Below, piece after piece: positions 55,580-64,000 of a stretch of DNA of 64,000 bases. The stretch is from contig NZ_SLZQ01000003.1 of assembly GCF_004342585.1 (NCBI RefSeq), positions 310,001 to 374,000 on the forward strand, written 5' to 3'. This stretch comes from Paucimonas lemoignei. GTDB taxonomy: Bacteria; Pseudomonadota; Gammaproteobacteria; Burkholderiales; Burkholderiaceae_D. Below the pieces are notes generated by a model that saw only the letters and a program-made list of their open reading frames with translations, was not told the DNA's origin and did not search any database. The translations under genes were made by a program, and so were the position numbers. Position 1 is the first letter of the stretch; each line of letters begins with the position of its first letter.

Positions 55580-55851
55580 GTAGCAGTCCCTTTCGAATAC
55601 AGCAATGCAGGCTGAGACTATGCACGAAGAAAAAGATTGCCCTATGTTCCTCTGCTGCAATCCGCACTTATCACAAAACCTGTTTGGTAGACCCGCGCCT
55701 CCCTGTAAAAATTCAGGGTGCGATATTAAGTAGAAACTTTGACCGGCGCAAAGGATCGAAACCGTACTGCGTCATGTAGAGAGGAAAGTCTTCTCTCTTA
55801 ACATCTTTACGCAAGGCATTCATTACTTCAATATTTTTCGCCCAAGAATCA

Positions 55852-56832
55852 ATGATAACTTTGGATAAAATCCGAGCCGCGCGCATTCTTCTGGTCGACG
55901 ACAGTGCGGACAACATCACGCTGCTCTCCGAAACGCTCAAGCTGCGCGGCTATACTCAAGTCTCGTTCACCAATGATTCAAGCCAGGTTTGCAAACTCCA
56001 TGCGCAAAACGACTATGACCTGATCTTGCTCGACATGCATATGCCCGGCCTGAATGGCCTTGAAGTGATGAAGCAGCTAAAGGACGTCGAAAAGCACGCG
56101 ACGCTCCCGGTGCTGGCCATTACAGGCGACCAGCGTTACAAGCTCGCGGCGCTGGGGGCGGGCGCACGCGACTTCATCGTCAAGCCATATGATTTGGCCG
56201 AGCTGGATATGCGCATGCGTAATACCATCGAAGCGCGCCTTTCGTACAAGGCCATGGCCGAGCAAAGCCGATTACTCGAAGAAAAAGCCCTGCACGATTC
56301 CTTGACGGGGCTGCCCAACCGGCGCTTGCTGGCGGACCGGATCGAAACCGCGATGCAGTATGCGCGCCGCCATCATCAGATGGTCGCCATCATGTACATG
56401 GATCTCGATGGATTCAAGCAGGTCAACGATCAGCATGGCCACGCCTATGGCGATAGTCTTCTGAAGGAAATCGCCGTGCGCCTGCGTTCAGTCGCGCGTC
56501 AGGAAGACACGGTCGCGCGAATCGGCGGGGATGAATTCATCATGGTGCTTGCCGAAATCGTCCGCGTGGAAGATATCTTGCGGCCCGCGACCAAGATACT
56601 GGGTTTATTGGAAGAGCCACTTGTTATTGGCGACGTATCGGTGAAGGTTTCCGGCAGCATCGGCATCAGCTTCTATCCCAAGGATGCGGAAGATGCGGAG
56701 GCATTGATCGCGCGGGCCGATGGCGCGCTCTATTGCGCCAAACACGCGGGAAAGAACCGTTACCAGTTTGCCGGCCACCCCGCCTTCGATGACACCAGGG
56801 CCTACGCGACTGCAAATATGGGTTTGCAATAG
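55852..56832 (+). CDS. Response regulator with GGDEF diguanylate cyclase domain
   Basis: The 326-residue protein has a receiver (ILLVDDSADNITLLSETLKL; phospho-Asp in LILLDMHMPGLNGLEVM; Lys in FIVKPYD) and a GGDEF domain with the intact active site VARIGGDEFIMVLAE. The cyclase half begins LHDSLTGLPNRRLLADRIET. It should make cyclic di-GMP when phosphorylated. An RxxD inhibitory site just before the active site reads RQEDT (RxxD present), so product inhibition is possible. It is divergent from the five-PAS kinase, a likely partner. Confidence 0.93.
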   Translation: MITLDKIRAARILLVDDSADNITLLSETLKLRGYTQVSFTNDSSQVCKLHAQNDYDLILLDMHMPGLNGLEVMKQLKDVEKHATLPVLAITGDQRYKLAALGAGARDFIVKPYDLAELDMRMRNTIEARLSYKAMAEQSRLLEEKALHDSLTGLPNRRLLADRIETAMQYARRHHQMVAIMYMDLDGFKQVNDQHGHAYGDSLLKEIAVRLRSVARQEDTVARIGGDEFIMVLAEIVRVEDILRPATKILGLLEEPLVIGDVSVKVSGSIGISFYPKDAEDAEALIARADGALYCAKHAGKNRYQFAGHPAFDDTRAYATANMGLQ

Positions 56833-56927
56833 ATATATCCTTACTGTCCCGACATGGCTAGCGCCTCGAATAACTTAAGTATCCAGACCTATGCCTTGGA
56901 AACTCTTGATCTTCAGAGGCTAGACAG

Positions 56928-57557
56928 ATGAATGAGCATGAGCGGGACAGCACGAAGAAACGAATCGATCGATTCAGCCAGGTAATCGGGCATACACGAT
57001 TCATCGTTCTGCTGGCGGTGACTGCAGTCATGCTCGTTGCCGTATCGCTGTTTCTGCTTGGCGCGCTACAGGCCGTTTTTGGGATATGGGATGCGTGGCG
57101 GACTGTATTGAACGGCGATTTGCACGCGACCCAATTGACGATCCGCTTTTTGGAAATTGTGAGCGTGATGCTCAAGGCGGTGGTGTTTTACCTGATTGGC
57201 GTCGGCCTATACAGCCTGTTCGTATCGCCCCTCAATATCACGGTGTCGCTGGGCGTCCAGACGCTTGCCGACCTGGAGTCAAAAGTCATCAGCGTGGTGG
57301 TGGTAATCATGAGCGTCACCTTCCTGGAGCACTTCGTGGGCTGGTCTCATCCGAAAGAAACGCTCGAATTCGGCGGCTCCCTGGCACTGGTGGTGGTCGC
57401 CCTGGTATTGTTTCAGCGCTTTAATCAGCTGGCAAAGAAAGATCAGCAAATCCATAGCCCGGATGCGCAGGAAAAGGCGCAGACCCGCATGTTTGAACGC
57501 CAGGATGAACAAGCCAACGTCACCGGGGCTGCCAAGACGACTGACGACAAATCCTAG
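56928..57557 (+). CDS. YqhA family (UPF0114) membrane protein
   Basis: The 209-residue protein has four predicted helices: FIVLLAVTAVMLVAVSLFLL, the pair around MLKAVVFYLIGVGLYSLFV, SVVVVIMSVTFLEHFVGW and LALVVVALVLFQRF. The YqhA hallmark LYSLFVSPLNI and the HFVGW segment are present. The C-terminal 35 residues are hydrophilic. Function is unknown. It stands alone between the GGDEF and NYN genes. Confidence 0.85.
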   Translation: MNEHERDSTKKRIDRFSQVIGHTRFIVLLAVTAVMLVAVSLFLLGALQAVFGIWDAWRTVLNGDLHATQLTIRFLEIVSVMLKAVVFYLIGVGLYSLFVSPLNITVSLGVQTLADLESKVISVVVVIMSVTFLEHFVGWSHPKETLEFGGSLALVVVALVLFQRFNQLAKKDQQIHSPDAQEKAQTRMFERQDEQANVTGAAKTTDDKS

Positions 57558-57670
57558 GGCGGACGCCTCGCCCAAGCGAAATCGCATCGACTTGAACCCA
57601 GAAGGGAAAGGCGCTGCCAAGGATATAATGCGGTTCCATCTTTTTCACCGCACTTCCGGGCTAACTACTC

Positions 57671-58840
57671 ATGGCATCTTCCGACGACAACCTTAGCATG
57701 GCACTGTTCTGCGATTTCGAAAACGTCGCGCTGGGCGTGCGCGATGCCAAGTACGAGAAATTCGATATCAAGCCGGTGCTCGAACGCTTGTTACTCAAGG
57801 GTAGCATCGTTGTCAAAAAGGCGTATTGCGACTGGGATCGTTACAAGGGCTTCAAGGCGACCATGCATGAGGCCAATTTCGAACTGATCGAAATCCCGCA
57901 CGTACGCCAATCCGGCAAAAATTCCGCCGATATCCGGATGGTCGTCGATGCACTTGACCTCTGCTACACCAAGTCGCATGTCAACACCTTCGTCATCATC
58001 AGCGGCGACTCCGACTTTTCACCGCTGGTATCGAAGCTGCGTGAGAATGCCAAGCAAGTGATCGGCGTCGGCGTCAAGCAATCGACATCCGACCTGCTCG
58101 TCGCCAATTGCGATGAATTCATTTTCTACGACGACCTGGTACGTGAAAGCCGGCGCACGAACACAAGACGTGACACCCGTGAAGCGCCACCGGCAACCAA
58201 GCGACAGCCTGCCGAAGAGAGCAGCCGCAAGGAGGATCTGGAACTGCGCAGGACGCAGGCCATCGAGATGGCCGTCGAAACATTCGATGCCTTGATGTCC
58301 GTGCGTGGCGACAGCGGCAAGATCTGGGCGTCAGCGCTCAAGCAAGCGATCAAGCGCCGCAAACCCGACTTTAACGAATCCCATTACGGCTTTCGCACCT
58401 TCGGCAACTTGCTGGAAGAGGCGCAGTCACGCGGCCTGCTCCAATCCGGACGCGACGAGAAATCGGGCACGTACGCGTACCGTAGCAGCAGTGCGGTGGC
58501 AAACAATGCCGCGCCAAGCCCCGCGGTCATGCCAGAAAATGGCGGCCCGATTGCCGTGCCGAATGCGAGTGAGATTGAAGCTGACGTGCCGCCAGCCACG
58601 GCAACCGAGCCTCGCCGCCGCTCGCGCGCTACGGGACGCAAGGCTGTGCAAAGCGAGCCCAAGGCTACGCCTATAGCTGCGGCCTTACCCGAAGTGGCAT
58701 CGGAACAATCGGCGCCGCCAGAGGCTGAAGTGCAACAGCAGGAGGCCGTGCCAATTAAAAGTGCCGCAAAGACAAGCAGAAAAACCACCGCGAGCCCCCG
58801 GAAACCGAGAAAAAAGCCGGCAGCAACCAAGGAAGAATGA
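57671..58840 (+). CDS. NYN-domain ribonuclease-like protein with LOTUS/OST-HTH domain
   Basis: The 389-residue protein has an N-terminal NYN (PIN-like) domain (1-155) with the acidic residues in ALFCDFENVALG, NSADIRMVVDALDL and IISGDSDFSPLVSKL. A LOTUS/OST-HTH domain follows (about 195-275: WASALKQAIKRRKPDFNESH, YGFRTFGNLLEEAQSRG). The C-terminal 110 residues are a low-complexity Ala/Pro/Lys tail ending in basic repeats (PRKPRKKPAATK). NYN-LOTUS proteins are thought to cut or bind RNA; LOTUS domains can recognise G-rich or G-quadruplex RNA. Substrate unknown. Confidence 0.9.
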   Translation: MASSDDNLSMALFCDFENVALGVRDAKYEKFDIKPVLERLLLKGSIVVKKAYCDWDRYKGFKATMHEANFELIEIPHVRQSGKNSADIRMVVDALDLCYTKSHVNTFVIISGDSDFSPLVSKLRENAKQVIGVGVKQSTSDLLVANCDEFIFYDDLVRESRRTNTRRDTREAPPATKRQPAEESSRKEDLELRRTQAIEMAVETFDALMSVRGDSGKIWASALKQAIKRRKPDFNESHYGFRTFGNLLEEAQSRGLLQSGRDEKSGTYAYRSSSAVANNAAPSPAVMPENGGPIAVPNASEIEADVPPATATEPRRRSRATGRKAVQSEPKATPIAAALPEVASEQSAPPEAEVQQQEAVPIKSAAKTSRKTTASPRKPRKKPAATKEE

Positions 58841-58971
58841 TTCGGCCAGCTTCCACAGTCCGAAAGGCGTCCGAAGGCGGAAGAAAGCAGCGCTAAGCAA
58901 GATGGGATACCTGTTATGATGGCGGCGTCCCAGGACGCGAATCTCGCTGAAGGGACTCCACTAAGGTTTCA

Positions 58972-60144
58972 ATGCCCAACACAGCCAATGCGCGTCTTTC
59001 TGACTTCATCCTCAATAATTTAGAACCCATTCTTCAGGCATGGGAAGATTTTGCCCGCACCATTGAGCCACCGGCGCTCACCATGGATGATACGGCGCTA
59101 CGCAATCATGCCATCCATATGCTCAAAGAAATTGCGGGCGATCTTGAGAGACCGCAGAACGCATACGAGCAATCTGAAAAGTCCAAAGGCAAAGCACCCC
59201 GAGCAAAGAGAGATTCCGCGGCCGAGACGCATGCCGCATCGCGTCTATTGTCGGGCTATACGATTGAACAGCTGGTATCGGAATATCGCGCACTCCGCGC
59301 AAGCGTATTGCAACAATGGGCAGCAAGTAGCCGGCTGGCGCTGCCGACTGATTCAGCAGACATGATGCGCTTCAATGAAGCCATCGACCAGGCTTTAGCA
59401 GAATCTGTCGCCCGTTATGCAAAGTTGGTAAAACAATCCCAGAATATGTTTCTGGCGATCCTGGGGCATGATCTACGCAATCCGCTAGGCACCATCATTA
59501 CCGGCGCGAGCTTCATCATGCAGGCTACAGATATCGCGAGCAAGTATATCGTTGCGGCCACCCGCATGTTCAATTCCGGTCAGCGCATGAACAAACTGAT
59601 TGGCGACCTGATTGATTTCACAAGAAGTCACTTGGGCTCAGGTTTGCCGGTCAAGCCGAAACAGGCAAATCTCGCAATTGTCTGTATGAATGTTGTCGAA
59701 GAAATGCGCACCTTCCATCCTGAGCGGATGATCGAATTTGACGCGCGCGGTGACATGGGCGCGCTCCTTGATGAGGATCGGATTTCACAGGTGTTTTCCA
59801 ACCTTATCGGGAACGCTTTGCAATATGGCAGAAAGAATGGGCCTGTCATCGTCACCCTCATGTCGACCCCAGACAACCTGGTCGTCACGGTGAACAATCA
59901 AGGCGAGCCCATCGATCCGCCAAAACTCGCCACGATATTTGAACCGCTGGTTCGCCTGGCCAAGCAAGACACGACGGATTGCAGCAGGGAGACAAGCCTG
60001 GGGATTGGCTTATTTATCGCCAGGGAAATCGTTCACGCCCACAGCGGCACCATTACCGTCACGTCCGAAAAACATACTGGCACCACCTTCACGATCAGCT
60101 TGCCACGGTTACCAACGCTAGGCGCGCACTTGCCGGCGGAATAA
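58972..60144 (+). CDS. Histidine kinase with RsbRD-like N-terminal sensor
   Basis: The 390-residue protein has an all-helical N-terminal domain (about 5-155) like the RsbRD sensor domain of stress-response antagonists (ILQAWEDFARTIEPPA, SGYTIEQLVSEYRALRASVL). HisKA follows with FLAILGHDLRNPLGTII, and HATPase with LIGNALQYGRKNG and SLGIGLFIAREIVHAH. The G1 box reads VTVNNQGEPIDPP instead of the usual DNGxGI, so the second Gly is missing. No receiver or partner gene is adjacent. No membrane helix. Confidence 0.88.
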   Translation: MPNTANARLSDFILNNLEPILQAWEDFARTIEPPALTMDDTALRNHAIHMLKEIAGDLERPQNAYEQSEKSKGKAPRAKRDSAAETHAASRLLSGYTIEQLVSEYRALRASVLQQWAASSRLALPTDSADMMRFNEAIDQALAESVARYAKLVKQSQNMFLAILGHDLRNPLGTIITGASFIMQATDIASKYIVAATRMFNSGQRMNKLIGDLIDFTRSHLGSGLPVKPKQANLAIVCMNVVEEMRTFHPERMIEFDARGDMGALLDEDRISQVFSNLIGNALQYGRKNGPVIVTLMSTPDNLVVTVNNQGEPIDPPKLATIFEPLVRLAKQDTTDCSRETSLGIGLFIAREIVHAHSGTITVTSEKHTGTTFTISLPRLPTLGAHLPAE

Positions 60145-60226
60145 GTGGCTTTTGACGAGGCACCATATAGTCAATGCTGCCGATACGTAGAATAAGCTTT
60201 GCGCATTCACTCAAAGCGCAATCGCT

Positions 60227-60436
60227 ATGACTTCTCTTGCCGCGTTACGTCACCTTGTCTTGTTTTCCTTCAAAGTTGAAACAAGCACAGAGCAGGTTAA
60301 TGCAGTTATCAAGGATTTTTGTATTCTAAAAGACAAAAATCCAGGGCTTCGCCATCACGAATGGGGCACTAATGTCAGCCCTGAAGGTTTGAATGATGGC
60401 TTCACACGAAGAAATATCAACTGCCCGCCAGCTTGA
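60227..60436 (+). pseudogene. Truncated Dabb (stress-responsive A/B barrel) protein
   Basis: The 69-residue frame begins with a normal Dabb half-barrel (LRHLVLFSFKVETSTEQVNA, then HEWGTNVSPEGLNDGFT). The family continues with THCFLLTF and a second half up to about 100 residues; here it breaks at GFT and runs into the 3' end of the chemoreceptor on the opposite strand. The C-terminal half is lost, so it is probably non-functional. Confidence 0.8.
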
Positions 60437-62030
60437 ACGCCGTTACTGCACTCGACAATTTTACGGCGCTGTCGTAAGTGCTTTCAGCGGCTGCGGCGGC
60501 CTCTTCCACAAGTGCGGAATTCCGTTGCGTCATATCGTCAATATGCGCGATTGCGGTGTTAATTTCCTCGATGCCTGCGCGTTGTTCCTCGCTGGCCTTC
60601 GTGATTTCGCTCATGGCATCGCTAACTCGATGCACAGCCGACATAATGTCAATCATCGTGCTGCCGGCTTCTTCAACCAGCTTACCGCCGGCGTCAACGC
60701 TACCGACGGAGTCATTGATCAGTGTCTTGATCTCCTTCGCTGCCGAAGCCGATCGGTGGGCGAGGCTGCGCACTTCCGCTGCGACAACGGCGAAACCTCT
60801 GCCATGTTCGCCGGCACGAGCGGCTTCGACTGCCGCATTCAAGGCAAGCAAATTGGTTTGGAATGCGATCCCGTCGATCACGCCAACAATGTCAGCCACC
60901 TTCAGCGAGCTGCGCTTGATCGCCTGCATGGTCTGCACGACGTCGCCAACCACCTTTTCGCCGTGGCCGGCAACCTGCGAGGCGGCGGCGACGTGACCAT
61001 CGACTTGTCGCGCCTTGTCCGCGCTGAGTTTGACAATATCGGTCAGTTGTCCCATCGAGCTGGCGGCCTGTTCCAAAGCACTGGCCTGGGATTCCGTGCG
61101 TGCTGACAAATCCGCATTGCCGTCGGCGATCTCGCGCGAAGCATGGGTGATGCTGTCCGAGGCCTGTCGCACATCGCCGACGATGCGGGCAAGCCCCTGC
61201 GCAGTGGCATTCACCGCATGCATTAACTGCCCAATCTCGTCGCGCCGGTCCACATGCACCAGCGAAGTGAGATCACCGGCAGCAAGCTTCTCTGCGGCAT
61301 ATCGCGTACCGATCAGCGGCTTGCTGACTAAGCGTTGCAATACCGGGTACATCCCTACCGCAAGCAATAGCACGCCACCAAGGCCCACAAGGGCAAGATT
61401 ACTAAAGCTTGCATGGAGTGCGGCGCTTGCCTGATGCGCCTCATCTGCTGGCAGAGCACGTGAAAGCGCTGCGCCGCTCAATGCAGAAAATGCCCACCCA
61501 TACAGGCACAGCAGCAGCGTCGCGCCGGCTGATAGCGCGGCAGTCAGCTTGAAGCCGAGACCATTGTAAAACTTGTTCACCACCGCCATGCCGACGACGA
61601 TGACGCCGATTACCCGGCCAGCAGAATCACGGATTGGATCGTAGCCGGTCATAAGTTGAACGCCAAACACGGACGACAAGCCCAAATAGCTTTGCCCCTG
61701 CAGCAATCGCGCATAGCCGGGATGAGCGCGGTCGAGCAGAGTGCCGACTGCGCGTTCATTCTTCTGGTTCTTGATTGAAGTAGTGATGCGAATGAAGTCG
61801 TCACCTTTGCGGACAAAGATGCTTGTCGTCACGCCGGTGCGTTCAGTGAATGTGTCCGTCGCCGCATAATTCATGTTGAGCTCGGCATCGCCATGCATCA
61901 AAACAGGCGTTGCGCGGCCGGCGATATCGATAGTCCGATGCGTATCAACAGAAAAACCGTTGGAAAATTGAGCCTTATAGCTTCTTGCGTAACGACGGAT
62001 CCGGCTTTTTAGCGGCAAGAGGTGATTCAT
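60417..62030 (-). CDS. Methyl-accepting chemotaxis protein with Cache-type sensor
   Basis: The 537-residue protein has an N-terminal Cache_3/Cache_2-like sensor (about 20-155: [39 protein letters not shown]), two hydrophobic segments (about 162-184 and 212-231), a HAMP domain (about 232-285), and the signalling domain with its hairpin tip [20 protein letters not shown]. No membrane helix precedes the sensor, and a TGA stop 21 bases upstream of the ATG rules out a longer protein. No C-terminal NWxxF pentapeptide for CheR tethering. Confidence 0.9.
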   Translation of the reverse strand: MNHLLPLKSRIRRYARSYKAQFSNGFSVDTHRTIDIAGRATPVLMHGDAELNMNYAATDTFTERTGVTTSIFVRKGDDFIRITTSIKNQKNERAVGTLLDRAHPGYARLLQGQSYLGLSSVFGVQLMTGYDPIRDSAGRVIGVIVVGMAVVNKFYNGLGFKLTAALSAGATLLLCLYGWAFSALSGAALSRALPADEAHQASAALHASFSNLALVGLGGVLLLAVGMYPVLQRLVSKPLIGTRYAAEKLAAGDLTSLVHVDRRDEIGQLMHAVNATAQGLARIVGDVRQASDSITHASREIADGNADLSARTESQASALEQAASSMGQLTDIVKLSADKARQVDGHVAAASQVAGHGEKVVGDVVQTMQAIKRSSLKVADIVGVIDGIAFQTNLLALNAAVEAARAGEHGRGFAVVAAEVRSLAHRSASAAKEIKTLINDSVGSVDAGGKLVEEAGSTMIDIMSAVHRVSDAMSEITKASEEQRAGIEEINTAIAHIDDMTQRNSALVEEAAAAAESTYDSAVKLSSAVTAFKLAGS

Positions 62031-62615
62031 TAACCAAGTACCTTTTGTTCAGCGATGCAAAATGTTTCCACGTGGAAACGAAGCTTGCCATAATTTATTG
62101 CACTGAACAAGAATATGTGGCGTTTACTACCTGAAAAGGCACACATCACTCCTATCGACCTCTATCACCCCTATCCGAATTAACTTTATTGAATAAATAT
62201 GCCCACATTTGCGGCGCAATATCTCCGCCAGTAAATCTTGAAATTTCTGATTTTCTTTGTTCTCAGCCTTTTCCATTCTTGTGTCAACCTCAATAGACCG
62301 ACTATCAGGCAGGGCGCGGTATCTGCATCCGCCAGCTCCGCTTCCGGTCGATCTGCAGAACGATATGTAAATAACAGGAACGTGCCGGGCGCCGCGGAGC
62401 GGCAGCTCGGTGAGGCGTGCCCGGGGTGAGTGACAAGTTAGAAATTGCGCTCATTTATAAATTCAGTAATGAACGGAGAATTAACTGTAACGAACGCAAT
62501 TACGTTCATCACCACACGTCCCCAAAAGCTGATTCTCGCCACCTACAGGCATGTACATTGCATGCTTCGCCCTCTCGACTTCTAAAACTTTTTACATGCA
62601 GGATCTGGAGAGGAT
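62031..62615. other. Intergenic region with a 16-base palindrome
   Basis: A 585-base gap. It holds the palindrome at 62064-62079 and AT-rich DNA from 62090 to 62280. A TTG-initiated frame at 62238-62429 (plus) would encode a 63-residue product opening MKFLIFFVLSLFHSCVNLNR, like a lipoprotein signal, but the rest shows nothing and there is no ribosome-binding site; I do not call it. The SDR promoter must lie near 62450-62600. Confidence 0.5.
62064..62079. promoter_or_regulatory. Perfect 16-base palindrome upstream of the chemoreceptor gene
   Basis: GTTTCCACGTGGAAAC is fully symmetric and lies 34-49 bases before the chemoreceptor start. It resembles the ParB site parS (GTTTCACGTGAAAC) but has an extra C and G in the centre, so it is more likely a repressor operator. 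Confidence 0.5.
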
Positions 62616-63515
62616 ATGACCACACATCTTAAAGCGCTCAACGAGCAAGTCATTGTAATCACCGGCGCGTCCAGCGGCATTGGGCTTGCAACGGCGCAAG
62701 CCGCGGCTTCGCAAGGCGCCAAGCTAGTCCTGGCAGCGCGCAGCGAGGAAGCCTTGACGCAGATTGTCGACGACATTTCCGCTGAAGGCGGCGACGCCAT
62801 GTATATCGTGGCCGATGTCGGCGACCGTCAGCAAGTGGAACGCATTGCCAGTGCCGCCCTGCAGCGCTTCGGCCGGATCGATACCTGGGTCAATGATGCA
62901 GGCGGCTCGATTTATGGCCGCCTCGACGAAGTATCCGAGCAGGATAGCCGACGCTTATTCGACACCAATTTCTGGGGCGTGGTAAACGGCTCGCTCGTGG
63001 CCCTGCCTCATTTGAAGAAGCAAGGCGGCGCCCTGATCAACGTCGGCAGCGAAGTATCCGATGCGGTGATTCCCTTGCAAGGCATGTATGCTGCCTCCAA
63101 GCATGCCGTCAAGGGATTTACCGATGCGCTGCGCGTGGAAATCGAAGAACTGGATAAAGCACCTGTGTCGATTACGCTGATTCAGCCTACAGCAGTCAAT
63201 ACGCCATTTCCGCAGCATGCGAAAAATTACATGGATCAGGAGCCAAAATTACCGGATCCGCAGATCGATCCGATAAAGGTAGCCGAGGCAATCTTGCATG
63301 CTGCTACCGAGCCGAGCCGCGATATCAAGGTCGGCACGATGTCTGTAATTAACACAACCATGTCGAAAATCCTGCCGAGCGTTGCCGAAAAAATGGCTTC
63401 GAAGTATGCCAGCAAACAGCAATACGATGAGCCGCCGCGCGACCCGGATGGCGCCTTGTACATTCCGGGCGGCGAAGGAAAAGTCTATGGAAGTGGCGGT
63501 CGCCTGCACCATTGA
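62616..63515 (+). CDS. Short-chain dehydrogenase/reductase
   Basis: The 299-residue SDR has the cofactor motif VIVITGASSGIGLATAQAAA, the NDAGG motif (VNDAGGSIYG), the catalytic Ser in LINVGSEVSD and the YxxxK pair in GMYAASKHAVKGFTDALR. The C-terminal extension (about 190-299) is longer than in basic SDRs. Substrate unknown. A strong ribosome-binding site (GGAGAGG) precedes the ATG. It is followed 96 bases later by a zinc dehydrogenase gene in the same direction, which may be co-transcribed. Confidence 0.88.
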   Translation: MTTHLKALNEQVIVITGASSGIGLATAQAAASQGAKLVLAARSEEALTQIVDDISAEGGDAMYIVADVGDRQQVERIASAALQRFGRIDTWVNDAGGSIYGRLDEVSEQDSRRLFDTNFWGVVNGSLVALPHLKKQGGALINVGSEVSDAVIPLQGMYAASKHAVKGFTDALRVEIEELDKAPVSITLIQPTAVNTPFPQHAKNYMDQEPKLPDPQIDPIKVAEAILHAATEPSRDIKVGTMSVINTTMSKILPSVAEKMASKYASKQQYDEPPRDPDGALYIPGGEGKVYGSGGRLHH

Positions 63516-63611
63516 TCCTCGTCCGTCTTTACCTGCTTTGTGTGAAGAACTCGCCTTTGGCTTTGCGCTGACAGGCAAGTTATGTATCGGACTTCCTAAA
63601 AGGAAAACTGC

Positions 63612-64000
63612 ATGAAAGCGCTTGTATATAAAGGACCACGCCAGGTCGCCATCGAAAACGTGCCGGATGCGCGCATCGAAAAGCCAACCGATGTACTGGT
63701 CAAGATCACCACCACCAATATCTGCGGTTCGGACCTGCATATGTATGAGGGCCGCACCAGCGTCGAGGAAGGCAAGATACTGGGCCACGAGAATATGGGC
63801 ATCGTGATCGAAGTCGGCAGCGCCGTCGAACGCGTCAAGGTCGGCGATCGCGTCTGCCTGCCGTTCAACATCTCCTGCGGCTTTTGCGAGAATTGCGAGC
63901 GTGGCCTGACAGGCTTTTGCCTGATCGCCAATCCCGGCAATGCCGGTGCGGCATATGGCTATGCCGAGATGGGGCCGTACAGCGGCGGCCAGGCGGAATT
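63612..64000 (+). CDS. Zinc-dependent alcohol/formaldehyde dehydrogenase (N-terminal part)
   Basis: The first 129 codons lie in the window; the gene runs off the right edge. The N-terminus MKALVYKGPRQVAIENVPDA, the catalytic zinc Cys in TTNICGSDLHMYEGRTS, the ILGHENMG His/Glu, and the structural-zinc Cys cluster SCGFCENCERGLTGFC are all present. The sequence is close to glutathione-independent formaldehyde dehydrogenases and related dehydrogenases of the FdhA type. The exact substrate cannot be settled from this fragment. Confidence 0.88.
   Translation, partial: MKALVYKGPRQVAIENVPDARIEKPTDVLVKITTTNICGSDLHMYEGRTSVEEGKILGHENMGIVIEVGSAVERVKVGDRVCLPFNISCGFCENCERGLTGFCLIANPGNAGAAYGYAEMGPYSGGQAE

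Noticed and set aside
62064-62079. A true parS centromere site
   Set aside because: The core is two bases longer than parS, which would change ParB contacts; kept only as a curious palindrome.
62238-62429. A small lipoprotein gene with a TTG start
   Set aside because: The opening looks like a lipoprotein signal, but there is no ribosome-binding site and the remaining sequence is compositionally random.

Overview
The window looks like the replication-origin region of a Betaproteobacterium of the order Burkholderiales, most plausibly family Oxalobacteraceae (the Herbaspirillum/Collimonas/Herminiimonas neighbourhood). The evidence is the classical order mnmE-yidC-yidD-rnpA-rpmH on the minus strand, divergent from dnaA-dnaN-gyrB on the plus strand, plus the general similarity of the encoded proteins. 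The exact genus cannot be read from sequence alone. I saw no rRNA, tRNA or CRISPR array.

Layout. 1-8.5 kb: conserved origin block, with perfect DnaA boxes in both the rpmH-dnaA and the dnaA-dnaN gaps. 8.5-14.1 kb: a LicD/fukutin-type transferase, a TagD-like cytidylyltransferase and a GAPDH-like dehydrogenase, which together look like a small pathway that activates and transfers a phospho-polyol, followed by a large repeat-containing autotransporter. 14.2-21.4 kb: a lipoprotein hydrolase, dkgB with an MFS exporter and a divergent LysR regulator, an MgtC-like protein, an Lrp-type regulator and an EamA transporter. 21.5-26.3 kb: a decay zone holding a broken second copy of a kinase tail, an SDR pseudogene, a lipocalin-like pseudogene and an internally deleted IS30 element with both inverted repeats. 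Intact among these are an M20 amidohydrolase, a TRIC/YadS membrane protein, a CsbD protein and a 25-residue membrane peptide.

26.5-40 kb is devoted largely to organosulfur uptake. There is an ssu-type operon (permease, signal-less binding protein, SsuD monooxygenase, SsuA, SsuB), then a tau-type set (tauBAC, and tauD with a hydrolase). A divergent Crp/Fnr-family regulator lies beside tauD. The same 16-bp palindrome occurs upstream of both tau transcription units, which suggests that this regulator controls them. Between the two sets lie a Tas-type aldo-keto reductase and a fosmidomycin-resistance (Fsr) exporter.

40-46.9 kb is an accessory stretch: a GIY-YIG-like protein, a DUF2239 gene behind a striking double palindrome, a flavin reductase, a complete arsR-arsI-acr3-arsC arsenic operon flanked by short dispersed repeats, and the intact hybrid kinase whose tail is duplicated at 21.5 kb. 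47-64 kb carries oxidoreductases, an Lgt-like/TlpA fusion, another MFS exporter, a five-PAS hybrid kinase divergent from a REC-GGDEF diguanylate cyclase, a YqhA membrane protein, an NYN-LOTUS RNA-binding/nuclease protein, an RsbRD-type histidine kinase, a truncated Dabb gene, a chemoreceptor, an SDR and the start of a zinc alcohol dehydrogenase that runs off the end.
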